From assembly GCA_963717385.1 (NCBI GenBank), contig CAVQWE010000011.1, forward strand, positions 62,001 to 126,000: a stretch of DNA of 64,000 nucleotides, written 5' to 3'. Under the pieces are notes generated by a model. That model searched no databases. It had not been told where the DNA came from and saw only the letters and a program-made list of their open reading frames with translations. The stretch is from Sva-07 sp963717385. GTDB lineage: Bacteria; Actinomycetota; Acidimicrobiia; Acidimicrobiales; Ilumatobacteraceae. Shown here in pieces: positions 1 through 7,536 of this stretch (its first letter is position 1; every line of letters begins with the position of its first letter). The position numbers were made by a program, and so were the translations under genes.

Positions 1-49
1 CACAGGCCACGACGCACACCGCCACGTGACCCGGCACTACGGTCGATCC

Positions 50-700
50 ATGACCGCTGTCGACCTCCTGTCACTGCGCCGTACGAACGGCGCGATCATC
101 TTGATGACCTACCGCGGAGACTGGTGACCGTACTGCTGCGGCCAGCTCGTGAAGCTGGCATCCCAGTACGACCGAATCCATCAAGGCGGCGCTGAACTCG
201 CCGCGGTGAGCGTCGACGACGACGTCCGCCAGGCCGGAATGGCACAGCGGTGGGGTTTCACCCACACACGATTCGTTTCCGATCCCGGAGGCGCAGCGAT
301 CCTCGAGCCCCTCGGCCTCTTCGATCCCGATGAACGAGATGGCATTGCGCTGCCCGGCATGGTGATCATCGATCCCGAAGGCACAGAGGCGTACCGCTAC
401 CAGGGTCGCGACTTCGCCGACCGCACCAACGACGACGACATCTGGGCCACGCTCGACGCGTTGTCGCTCCCGCCGGTCGATCCCCCTCCGTGGACGCCGA
501 CCGTCGAGGTGCCCGACGACCTACGCGGCTACTTTCGCCCCGCCGACTTCGGCGGCTACTTCCGCGGCAACATGTTCGGAGCGATCGCCATCGGCGGTCG
601 ACTCGACGACAAGGCCGCTCGGGCCATCGCCCGCGAGCACCGGGAGATGTCGAAGTCGAACCTCGAAGCGTGGGAGACCTGGCGGACCAACACGGCGTGA
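50..700 (+). CDS. Predicted selenocysteine-containing peroxiredoxin-like protein (in-frame TGA at codon 26)
   Basis: Reading from ATG 50, the frame runs MTYRGDW, TGA, PYCCGQL and stays open to the stop at 698-700, giving 216 residues if TGA 125-127 is read as selenocysteine. Peroxiredoxin/AhpC-TSA-like proteins carry the active site RGxWCPYC exactly here, so the TGA replaces the peroxidatic Cys and gives a U-P-Y-C redox motif (U26, C29). The Trx-fold continues with SVDDDVRQAG, FVSDPGG and LPGMVIIDPEG; about 70 C-terminal residues extend beyond it. A two-part hairpin directly follows the TGA (see the SECIS entry). The frame is also open upstream to the left edge, so GTG 26 or an earlier start is possible. 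Without recoding, a GTG at 149 would give a truncated protein lacking the active site. The alternative is a TGC-to-TGA mutation or sequencing error. The role would be thiol/selenol peroxidase or disulfide reductase; the substrate is unknown. Confidence 0.75.
125..170 (+). promoter_or_regulatory. Bacterial SECIS-like hairpin immediately after the UGA codon
   Basis: After TGA 125-127 the transcript can fold into a lower stem of 7 perfect pairs (129-135 with 164-170), an internal loop (136-140 / 160-163) and an upper stem of 7 perfect pairs (141-147 with 153-159). The apical loop is CGTGA (148-152). The loop begins 21 nt after the UGA and has G at its second position (G149). This agrees with the known bacterial SECIS model of an apical loop about 16-37 nt downstream with a G among the first two loop bases. 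In that model SelB binds the hairpin and delivers Sec-tRNA. The hairpin is visible directly; its function is inferred. Confidence 0.75.
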
Positions 701-719
701 GCCGCAGTCACGGCGAGTG

Positions 720-1190
720 TCACTCGGGAAGGATCTCGAACACCGGGTGGTTCGGGGCGATCGCGAGGAACTGCTCGTCGGTGCTGTCAGCGCCGACCCC
801 GTCGAAGAACTGACCGACCTCCCACTTCCAGCGGCGCAGGTACGGCCGGAGGACCTCGGGCTTGCGGTCGTGCTCCAGCTCTGCCAGCCGCACCGTCTCT
901 GCACGCCTGCCGACGCGCAGGGTGCAACCGCCGGCAGCGCGAACGTTCAGCACCCACTGGGTCTGACCGCGAGGCGCCACCAGATAGCGGCGATCTCCGA
1001 TGGTCAGCACGTTCACGGGCGTCGAGCGCGTCTCGCCAGATGTGCGCCCGGGCACCGACAGGACACGGGACCCCCACAGACTGAGCCCCCATCGCGTGCA
1101 CTGAGCCACCAGTGGATTGAACAGGTGGGCACTGAACCAGTCCGGCTGCAGGTACCTCGTCGTGGTCACGGCGGATGCTTGGTCGTTCAT
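720..1190 (-). CDS. Nitroreductase/deazaflavin (F420)-dependent reductase family protein, Ddn-like
   Basis: The 156-residue product carries the family pattern SVPGRTSGETRSTPVNVL followed by YLVAPRGQTQWVLNVRAAG, typical of the split-barrel Ddn/DUF385 family that uses F420H2 to reduce quinones or nitro compounds. ATG 1190 was chosen because AAAGGA lies just upstream; an extension to 1286 would run through the operator repeats. It is divergent from the TetR gene at 1296, with palindromic operators between them, so repression by that TetR and induction by a ligand or substrate are likely. The cofactor was not tested; FMN remains possible. Confidence 0.75.
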   Translation of the reverse strand: MNDQASAVTTTRYLQPDWFSAHLFNPLVAQCTRWGLSLWGSRVLSVPGRTSGETRSTPVNVLTIGDRRYLVAPRGQTQWVLNVRAAGGCTLRVGRRAETVRLAELEHDRKPEVLRPYLRRWKWEVGQFFDGVGADSTDEQFLAIAPNHPVFEILPE

Positions 1191-1207
1191 GGTGATCCTT
1201 TCGTTGA

Positions 1208-1273
1208 GAGAGCACTGCTCTCGTTTGTGAGCACCGTACACACTGCTCTCGACAAAAGCAAGAGCACTGCTCT
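1208..1273. promoter_or_regulatory. Repeated palindromic operator between reductase and TetR genes
   Basis: Two copies of the palindrome AGAGCACTGCTCT are present: one extended to a perfect 15-mer at 1208-1222 and one at 1261-1273, with centres 52 bp apart (about five helical turns). A weaker third pair of half-sites (TGAGCA 1228-1233 and TGCTCTC 1244-1250) lies between them. This is the expected operator for the adjacent TetR regulator, controlling both divergent genes. Confidence 0.75.
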
Positions 1274-1295
1274 CTCTTTGTGACATACTGTGTCG

Positions 1296-2000
1296 ATGCC
1301 CGACCCAGCACCGACGACAGGGGCGCGCGCCCGAGCACGCGCCGAGGTCCGCGATGCGATCCTGACCGCCGCCGCTGCACGATTGGCAAGCGATGGAGCA
1401 GTCGACCTGTCGCTACGCGCCGTCGCCCGCGACGTCGGCATGGTGTCGTCGGCGGTGTACCGCTACTTCGCGAGCCGCGACGACCTGCTGACCGCCCTGA
1501 TCATCCAGGCCTACGACTCACTCGCCGACCGTGTCGACGCGCACGTCGCCACGACGAGCAACCAGCCGGCCGCCGAGCGGTGGGTCGCCGCCGCCATGGA
1601 GATACGCACCTGGGCCCACGAGCACCCGAACGACTACGCCCTCTTGTACGGCACCCCGATCCCCGGCTACGCCGCGCCGGACGACACCGTGGCGCCGGGA
1701 ACGCGGGTCGCCCGTGCCCTGGTGGGCATCGTGCGGGAGTCAGACCATCTCGAGCCGTCAGCACATCGGCCTCCTGATCCGGTACTCACCGAGTCGTTCG
1801 ATGCGCTCCGACGCGATCTCGAACTTGGCGTCGATGACGCCACAGTGCTGGCGATCCTCACCGCCTGGACGCAGCTGTTCGGGCTGCTGACATTCGAGCT
1901 GTTCGGCCAGACCCGTGGATTCGTCACCGATGACGAGGCGCTGTTCCGTTCCGCGGCCGCCGCGATGGCCGCCACCATCGGACTCCCGCGAACGGCCTGA
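1296..2000 (+). CDS. TetR/AcrR family transcriptional regulator
   Basis: A 234-residue protein with an N-terminal TetR helix-turn-helix (about residues 12-58, RAVARDVGMVSSAVYRYFASRDDLL) and a C-terminal domain of the TetR_C type found in actinobacterial regulators (TWAHEHPNDYALLYGTPIPGY). GTG 1290 is an alternative start two codons earlier. The transcript may be nearly leaderless because the operators end about 22 nt before the start. It probably represses itself and the divergent Ddn-like reductase. It converges on the acyl-CoA dehydrogenase gene; a short GGGAGCTCCC palindrome lies between them. Confidence 0.85.
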   Translation: MPDPAPTTGARARARAEVRDAILTAAAARLASDGAVDLSLRAVARDVGMVSSAVYRYFASRDDLLTALIIQAYDSLADRVDAHVATTSNQPAAERWVAAAMEIRTWAHEHPNDYALLYGTPIPGYAAPDDTVAPGTRVARALVGIVRESDHLEPSAHRPPDPVLTESFDALRRDLELGVDDATVLAILTAWTQLFGLLTFELFGQTRGFVTDDEALFRSAAAAMAATIGLPRTA

Positions 2001-2028
2001 ATTCGGGAGCTCCCCGATCGCTGAGGGG

Positions 2029-3276
2029 TTACTTGCGCCCGAAGCCGAAGAGGTGCTGGCCGACCTTGCGCATCTGGATCTCCTCGGAGCCCTCGGTGAT
2101 GCGGTAGCGGCGGTGATGACGGTAGATGTGCTCGAACGGCATGTGGCGTGAGTAGCCGACACCGCCACAGGTCTGCATTGCGCGATCGGCAGCGTCGCAG
2201 GCCAGCCGGTTCGCCCGGTAGTTGCACATCGCCACCAGGTGGGTGACCTCCATGTGATGCTTCTGATCGAGCATCGACGCGGTGTAGCGCACCAGTTGCC
2301 GAAGCATCGCTGCCTCGGTGTGCAACTCGACCAAGGGAAACTGGATGCCCTGGTTGACCGACAGCTTCTTGCCCCACGTGGTCCGGCTGTTCGCGTAGGC
2401 GACCGCCTCGTCGATGCAGTACTGCGCTGCGCCAAGCGATGACGCTGCCTGACGGATCCGGTTCTCGTGCACGAAGTGCTGCGCGAGTTCGAGGCCTCGA
2501 TCAGCTTCGCCGAACAGTGCGTCGGCACCGACGCGCACGTCGACCATCGACACCTCGGCGTGGTCGGTGGGCATGTTGAACGTCCACCAGAAGAAGTCGA
2601 CCTTGAACCCGGGCACATCGGTGGGCACGAGGAACGCGCTGATCCCCTTCGGACTGCCGGGGTCGCCGGAGGTGCGGGCGAAGATGATGTCGTGGGTGGC
2701 GTGATGCAACCCCGAGTTCCAGCGCTTCATGCCGTTGATCACCCACTCGTCGCCGTCGCGCACGGCGGTGGTCTCCATGTAGGTCGCATCGCTGCCGTGA
2801 TTCGGTTCGGTGAGGCCGAAGGCGAGCCGGCGAGTGCCGTCGAGGAAACCGGGCATCCAATCGGTCTTCTGTTGCTCGGTGCCGAAGTCGCGCATCATCA
2901 ACACCGTCGGGAAGTTGCCGACGATCGACGACTCGTTCTGGAGGTCGTTGTGCAACCCCAGCCCCTTGTGGGCGAGGTGCTCGCGGATGATCGCCATCTT
3001 CAGGTTGCTCGCGTCTTGGCCACCGAACTCGCTGGGAAGTGCGAGGCGCAACCAGCCCGCAGCGTCGGCGCGACGACGCATCTCGCGCAGTAGCTCCTCC
3101 CAATCGGCGCGAGGGACGCCGTCGTTGTCGAAGTCGGTGCGTGCCCACTCGCGACGGTGATCGAAGAAGCGGATGTTGTCGTCCTGCTGCTCGAGCGGCT
3201 TGATCTCGGCGTCGATGAACGCATCGAGCTGATCGAGGGTGTCCTGGATGTCGGCGGGGATCTCGAAGTCCATCAT
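2029..3276 (-). CDS. Acyl-CoA dehydrogenase
   Basis: A 415-residue FAD-dependent acyl-CoA dehydrogenase. The N-terminal helical domain includes LALPSEFGGQDASNLKMAII, the middle beta domain has FGLTEPNHGSDATYMETTAV, and the C-terminal helical domain has RTTWGKKLSVNQGIQFPLVE and ends with GGVGYSRHMPFEHIYRHHR and YRITEGSEEIQ, where the catalytic Glu region lies. It oxidises an acyl-CoA at C2-C3 and passes electrons to ETF; chain length cannot be told. ATG 3276 was taken as start; a longer open frame upstream overlaps the SDR gene and has no family match. It probably shares a transcript with the SDR gene 53 nt upstream. Confidence 0.9.
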   Translation of the reverse strand: MMDFEIPADIQDTLDQLDAFIDAEIKPLEQQDDNIRFFDHRREWARTDFDNDGVPRADWEELLREMRRRADAAGWLRLALPSEFGGQDASNLKMAIIREHLAHKGLGLHNDLQNESSIVGNFPTVLMMRDFGTEQQKTDWMPGFLDGTRRLAFGLTEPNHGSDATYMETTAVRDGDEWVINGMKRWNSGLHHATHDIIFARTSGDPGSPKGISAFLVPTDVPGFKVDFFWWTFNMPTDHAEVSMVDVRVGADALFGEADRGLELAQHFVHENRIRQAASSLGAAQYCIDEAVAYANSRTTWGKKLSVNQGIQFPLVELHTEAAMLRQLVRYTASMLDQKHHMEVTHLVAMCNYRANRLACDAADRAMQTCGGVGYSRHMPFEHIYRHHRRYRITEGSEEIQMRKVGQHLFGFGRK

Positions 3277-3329
3277 TCGAGTGTGGCGACACGGCGCCGT
3301 CGGCGACGAGTCAGGCGGGCAGCGTGCGA

Positions 3330-4079
3330 TCAGACAACCGTCATGCCACCGGACACCTGGATCGTTTGGCCAGTCACCCACTTTGCGGCGGATGAGGCGA
3401 GGTACACCGCAGCGGCGCCGACATCGGCGGGTGTTCCCAGCCCGAGCGGTGTGTTCAGGGCGAGATCGTCGAGATCGAGCCCCTCGACCTCGACCGCATC
3501 GAAGAGCAGCTTCGTCGGGATCATCCCGGGCGCGATTGCGTTCACACGAATGTCGGGAGCGAGTTCGACCGCCATCGTCTTCGTCAGCGAGAGCACCGCT
3601 GCCTTGCAGGCGGCGTAGTGCCCCTTGCCGGGCATGGCCCCGAACGCCGCCATCGACGACACGTTGATGATCGACCCCCAACGCATCTGTTCGGCTGCAG
3701 CCATCGAACCGTTCCAGACGGCGGTGAAGTTGAGGTCGACGACCTGATCCCACTCGCTGCGCTTGAGCTCGGCCAGCGGCTTGCCCACTTCCGCTCCGCC
3801 GGCGTTGTTCACCCAGATGTCGAGGTGACCGAACTCCTCGACCGCTGCGGTGGCGAGCGAGCCGAGCGCGAACGTGTCGGTGACATCGGAGGGAACAGCG
3901 ATGGCTCGGCCACCCTGCCTGCAGATCGACGAAGTGACGCACTCGACCTCTCGTGCGGTGCGTGCAGCGAGCACCACGGCCGCACCCGCATCGGCCAGCG
4001 CTCGTGCGATGCCTTCACCGATACCTCGACCAGCACCGGTCACCACAGCCACGCGCCCTGTCAGATCGAAGTCCCCCAC
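3330..4079 (-). CDS. Short-chain dehydrogenase/reductase (SDR), FabG-like
   Basis: A 249-residue classical SDR with the NAD(P)-binding TGAGRGIG motif near residue 15, NNAG near residue 92, the SSM substrate-Ser region near residue 140 and the catalytic HYAACK (Tyr-x-x-x-Lys). It ends with the typical WVTGQTIQVSGGMTVV. It likely oxidises or reduces a 3-hydroxy/3-oxo acyl or alcohol substrate alongside the downstream acyl-CoA dehydrogenase. It lies 68 nt after gatB on the same strand. Confidence 0.9.
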   Translation of the reverse strand: MGDFDLTGRVAVVTGAGRGIGEGIARALADAGAAVVLAARTAREVECVTSSICRQGGRAIAVPSDVTDTFALGSLATAAVEEFGHLDIWVNNAGGAEVGKPLAELKRSEWDQVVDLNFTAVWNGSMAAAEQMRWGSIINVSSMAAFGAMPGKGHYAACKAAVLSLTKTMAVELAPDIRVNAIAPGMIPTKLLFDAVEVEGLDLDDLALNTPLGLGTPADVGAAAVYLASSAAKWVTGQTIQVSGGMTVV

Positions 4080-4147
4080 GGGCAGGGAGTATGGCAGTCA
4101 GTCGGCACGGCCATCCAGGCCAAGGGTCACTTTGGATGACAACCAGA

Positions 4148-5605
4148 TCAGCCAGCGGTGCGACGTGCCTCGAGGAGGGCGGTGACGGCCTTGCCGTCGG
4201 CCTGCCCCTTCGATGCCTTCATCACGGCACCGACGAGCGCTCCCATCGCTTTGCCTTCGCCGGCACAGAACTTGTCCCAGGCGTCGGGCTGCGCGGCGAT
4301 GGCATCGTCGACCATCGCTTCGAGTTCGCTGGTGTCCATGGCCTCGAAGCCCTTGGCCGCAGCGATCGCCACGGCATCGCCGCCACCACTCTCGACGATG
4401 TCGGCGAGCACCTGCTTCGCCTGGGTGGCGGTGAGTTTGCCGTCGACTTCCAGTCGGGTCAGTGCTGCCAGGTCGGCGGCCGCCACGGCGGGACGCTCGC
4501 CCTGGTCGGCGAACGCCTCCTTGACGTGCACGAGTGCCCGTCCGGCATCGCCGCCGGCCTCGGCGACCGACAACACGTAGGCGTCCTGGTCGCGATCGGT
4601 GACCACGAGGATCGCTTCGGAGTCGGGGGCTTGGCCGGTTGCTTCGGCGAGACGAACACGCCGGGCGGCTGGGAGCACCGGCAGGCTCGCACGAACGCGC
4701 TCGATCCACTCGGGATCCGGATCGACGACCACGAGGTCGGGCTCCTGGAAATAGCGGTAGTCGTCGGCATCTTCCTTCGAGCGAAGGGTGTGCGTGCGGC
4801 CGTCGTTCTCGTCCCAGTGGCGGGTCTCCTGGCGGATCGATTCGCCCGCTTCGAGCATCCCCACCTGGCGCTGCGCCTCGTACTCGATGGCCCGGCCGAC
4901 CGAGCGCACCGAGTTGACGTTCTTGATCTCGCACCGTGTGCCGAACTCAGCGCCAGGAAGCCGGACGCTGACGTTGGCGTCGACGCGCATCGAGCCCTCT
5001 TCCATCTTCGCATCGGACGCACCGACGGCGACCAGGATCGCACGCAGCTCACTCACGTAGGCCTTGGCCTGATCGGGGGTGCGGATGTCGGGGCGGCTCA
5101 CGATCTCCACCAGCGGCACACCTGCCCGGTTGAAGTCGATCAACGAGAAGTCACTGCCATGGATACGGCCACCGGTGCCACCGAGGTGGGTCGACTTGCC
5201 GGTGTCCTCTTCGAGGTGGGCCCGTTCGATGCCGACGCGGATGCTGCCAGGCAGGTCGAGCCAGCCGTCGACGCAGATCGGCTCGTCGTACTGGCTGATC
5301 TGATACGCCTTGGGCATGTCGGGGTAGAAGTAGTTCTTGCGGGCGAACGTCGAGCGCTGCACGGTGCAGTCGAGTGCGATTCCGAGCCGCATCGCCAACT
5401 CGACCGCTTGACGGTTCAGTACTGGCAAGGCGCCGGGCAGGCCCAGCGTGACGGGGTCGATGTTGGTGTTCGGCTCGTCGCCGAAGCGGTTCGGCGAGGC
5501 CGAGAACAGCTTGGTGCGCGTCGCCAACTCGACATGGACTTCGAGCCCGACGACCATCTCGTAACCGCGCAGCGTCCAGGTGTCGGTGGTGGTTGCGTCA
5601 CTCAT
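4148..5605 (-). CDS. gatB: Aspartyl/glutamyl-tRNA(Asn/Gln) amidotransferase subunit B
   Basis: A 485-residue GatB. It begins with YEMVVGLEVHVELATRTKLF and shows the kinase/cradle motifs KNYFYPDMPKAYQISQYD, GSMRVDANVSVR and DDYRYFQEPDL, followed by the C-terminal YqeY-like tail domain. It phosphorylates misacylated Glu-tRNA(Gln)/Asp-tRNA(Asn) and transfers ammonia delivered by GatA. The ATG overlaps the gatA stop as ATGA, which indicates translational coupling in gatCAB. Confidence 0.97.
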   Translation of the reverse strand: MSDATTTDTWTLRGYEMVVGLEVHVELATRTKLFSASPNRFGDEPNTNIDPVTLGLPGALPVLNRQAVELAMRLGIALDCTVQRSTFARKNYFYPDMPKAYQISQYDEPICVDGWLDLPGSIRVGIERAHLEEDTGKSTHLGGTGGRIHGSDFSLIDFNRAGVPLVEIVSRPDIRTPDQAKAYVSELRAILVAVGASDAKMEEGSMRVDANVSVRLPGAEFGTRCEIKNVNSVRSVGRAIEYEAQRQVGMLEAGESIRQETRHWDENDGRTHTLRSKEDADDYRYFQEPDLVVVDPDPEWIERVRASLPVLPAARRVRLAEATGQAPDSEAILVVTDRDQDAYVLSVAEAGGDAGRALVHVKEAFADQGERPAVAAADLAALTRLEVDGKLTATQAKQVLADIVESGGGDAVAIAAAKGFEAMDTSELEAMVDDAIAAQPDAWDKFCAGEGKAMGALVGAVMKASKGQADGKAVTALLEARRTAG

Positions 5606-7054
5606 TTCGGCGCCCTCCGTTCGAGCTCGGCGGCGGTTCGGAACATGCGTGACTCCTCGAGCGCTGGGGCGAGGATCTGCACGCCGACCGGCAATCCGTC
5701 GTCGCCGGTTCCGAACGGCACGCTCATGCCCGGGTCGCCGGTGAGGTTCGACGGAATCGTGTAGGTGTCGCACAGGTACATCGACATCGGGTCCGCAGTC
5801 TTGTCGCCCAGTCGGAACGCCACCGTGGGCGATGCCGGGGTGAGGAGCACGTCGGCCTGTTCGTATGCGGCAGCGAAGTCGGCGGCAATGCGGCGCCGGA
5901 CCTTGAGCGCCCGCCCGTAGTAGGCGTCGTAGTAGCCCGCCGAGAGGGCGTAGGTGCCGAGCATGATGCGACGCTTGACCTCGGCGCCGAAACCGTCGGT
6001 GCGTGTGGCCATGTACATCGCATTGGTGTCGGGCGCCTCGACGCGATGGCCGAACCGAACGCCGTCGTAGCGGGCGAGGTTGCTCGACGCTTCGGCCGGC
6101 GCAATCAGGTAGTAGGCGGTGAGGCCATAGCCGAAGGCGGGCACCTCGACGTCGACGATCTCGGCGCCGGCATCTCGCAGTGCGTCGAAGGCTTCGTCGA
6201 GGCGAGCGGCAACGTCGGGGCTTGCGCCTTCGGGGAGGTCCGTGATCCGACCGACCCGCAGCCCTGCGACGCCCATCTCGAGCTGGCGACTGATGTCGAG
6301 TGGGCCCTGACGGATCGAGGTGGAGTCCATCTGGTCGTGACCAGAGATTGCTTCGAGCACCAAGCGCCGCGTCGGCGACGTCGTGGGTGAACGGCCCGAT
6401 CTGGTCGAGGCTCGACGCGAACGCGACCAGGCCGTAGCGGCTGACCGCCCCGTAGGTGGGCTTGACACCCACGACACCACAGAGGGCCGCGGGCTGGCGA
6501 ATCGACCCGCCGGTGTCCGAGCCGAGGCTGGCGGCGGCGAATCCGGCGGCAACGGCCGCTGCCGATCCACCGCTCGAGCCGCCCGGCACGCGGGTGAGGT
6601 CGTGGGGGTTGCGGGTGGCGCCGAACGCCGAGTTCTCGGTGCTCGACCCCATCGCGAACTCGTCGAGGTTGGTCTTGCCGACGATGATCGCACCGGCGTC
6701 GTGCAGCTTGGTGACCACGGTGGCGTCGTAGGGCGGGCGCCACCCGTCGAGGATCTTCGACGAGCACGTCGTCGGGATCCCGTGGGTGCACATGTTGTCC
6801 TTCAGAGCGATCGGCACACCGGCGAGCGGGCCGGGGTCGCGACCCACCGAAACGGCCTCGTCGATCTCGGCGGCGCGGGCACGGGCCTCGTCGGCGAGCA
6901 CCAGGTTGAAGGCGTGGATGTCGCCTTCACGTTCGTCGATGGCAGCGAGGTGACGCTCGAGGATCTCGGCCGCGCTGGTGACGTTGTTGCGGACGTTCCA
7001 GGCGATGTCGGCGGCACTGGCGGGGAACTCTGCGGGGGTGGAGGAGTCGCTCAT
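5602..7054 (-). CDS. gatA: Glutamyl-tRNA(Gln) amidotransferase subunit A (frameshifted as read)
   Basis: GatA of about 483 residues. The amidase-signature Lys/Ser/Ser elements are visible (GVPIALKDNMCTHG, PGGSSGGSAAAVAAG, GSDTGGSIRQPAALCG), followed by VGVKPTYGAVSRYGLVAFAS. The frame breaks near 6362: upstream reads FTHDVADAAL and downstream continues in another frame as VLEAISGHDQMDSTSIRQG, consistent with one extra base. Since gatA should be essential where GlnRS is absent, a sequence error is more likely than inactivation. It releases ammonia from glutamine for GatB. gatC ends one base before this start. Confidence 0.9.
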
Positions 7055-7055
7055 G

Positions 7056-7358
7056 TCAGTCGTCCAGCCCGAGGATCGGCGGCACACGGAAGCGGCCATC
7101 TTCAGCGGCGGGAGCGGCGGCGAGCACTTCGTCGCGATCGAGGCAGTCCATCTCGATGTCCTCGCGCATGACGTTGGCGATGGGCGTGGGGTGCGTCATC
7201 GGCTCGACGCCGTCGAGATCGAGTGCGTCGATGTCGGCGAAGTGGTCGAGCATGTCGCTGAGTTGGTGGGTCGCCTGGTCGAGTTCGGCGTCGCTCAACG
7301 ACAGCCGAGCGAGCTTGGCCACCTTGGCAACAGCCTCTGGAGTGATGCGATCGGACAC
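7056..7358 (-). CDS. gatC: Aspartyl/glutamyl-tRNA amidotransferase subunit C
   Basis: A 100-residue GatC (VSDRITPEAVAKVAKLARLS ... HFADIDALDLDGVEPMTHP ... MREDIEMDCLDRDEVLAAAP ... FRVPPIL). It wraps GatA and stabilises the GatA-GatB interface. GTG 7358 is taken as start because the family begins shortly before ITPE; a longer upstream frame has no family match. It is the first gene of gatC-gatA-gatB. Confidence 0.93.
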   Translation of the reverse strand: MSDRITPEAVAKVAKLARLSLSDAELDQATHQLSDMLDHFADIDALDLDGVEPMTHPTPIANVMREDIEMDCLDRDEVLAAAPAAEDGRFRVPPILGLDD

Positions 7359-7416
7359 GACGAGCAACGCTACCGGCGCCCCCGACCGCCCTCCCGCCCC
7401 CATTTCCGGCCCCCCA

Positions 7417-7473
7417 CCCCGAAAAATCCCCCGATCATGACGCTCAGCGCAACAATCGGGGGCTATTTCGGGG
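7417..7473. repeat. REP-like palindromic element upstream of gatC
   Basis: Inverted arms 7417-7435 (CCCCGAAAAATCCCCCGAT) and 7455-7473 (ATCGGGGGCTATTTCGGGG) match with two mismatches around a 19-nt centre containing TGACGCTCAGCGCAACA. The same left edge (CGAAAAATCCC), core (TGACG...CAGCGCAAC) and right edge (ATTTCGG) recur at 37036-37086 inside the E2 gene. It could also act as a terminator-like or leader hairpin between the divergent gatC and citrate synthase genes. Confidence 0.6.
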
Positions 7474-7499
7474 TCGGCTGGGGGTTGGTGGGGGATCAA

Positions 7500-7516
7500 C
7501 GTTGACGTCGTCAACG
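7500..7516. promoter_or_regulatory. Perfect 17-bp palindrome upstream of the HTH-citrate synthase gene
   Basis: CGTTGACGTCGTCAACG (7500-7516) is a perfect inverted repeat about a central T, 20 nt upstream of ATG 7537. It overlaps a second palindrome, TCAACGTTGA (7497-7506). It is a plausible operator for the DNA-binding domain encoded by the gene that follows. Confidence 0.5.
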
Positions 7517-7536
7517 CGGGCGGCCACGCTGGGCAC

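Noticed and set aside
714..726. CGAGTGTCACTCG palindrome between the Sec protein and reductase genes
   Set aside because: A perfect 13-mer that could be a terminator, but it is short and overlaps the reductase stop; too weak to call.
2029..3942. A 637-codon acyl-CoA dehydrogenase with a 220-residue N-terminal extension
   Set aside because: The extension is antisense-frame Arg/Gly-rich translation of the SDR gene; family homology starts at ATG 3276.
6296..6310. GAGTGGGCCCTGACG inside gatA as another box
   Set aside because: Intragenic and missing the TGAC half; most likely chance similarity to GGGCCCTG.
4148..7099. A 983-codon open frame covering gatA and gatB as one protein
   Set aside because: The middle is out-of-frame gatA sequence created by the shift near 6362; real GatA continues in another frame to its stop at 5602 and GatB starts at 5605.
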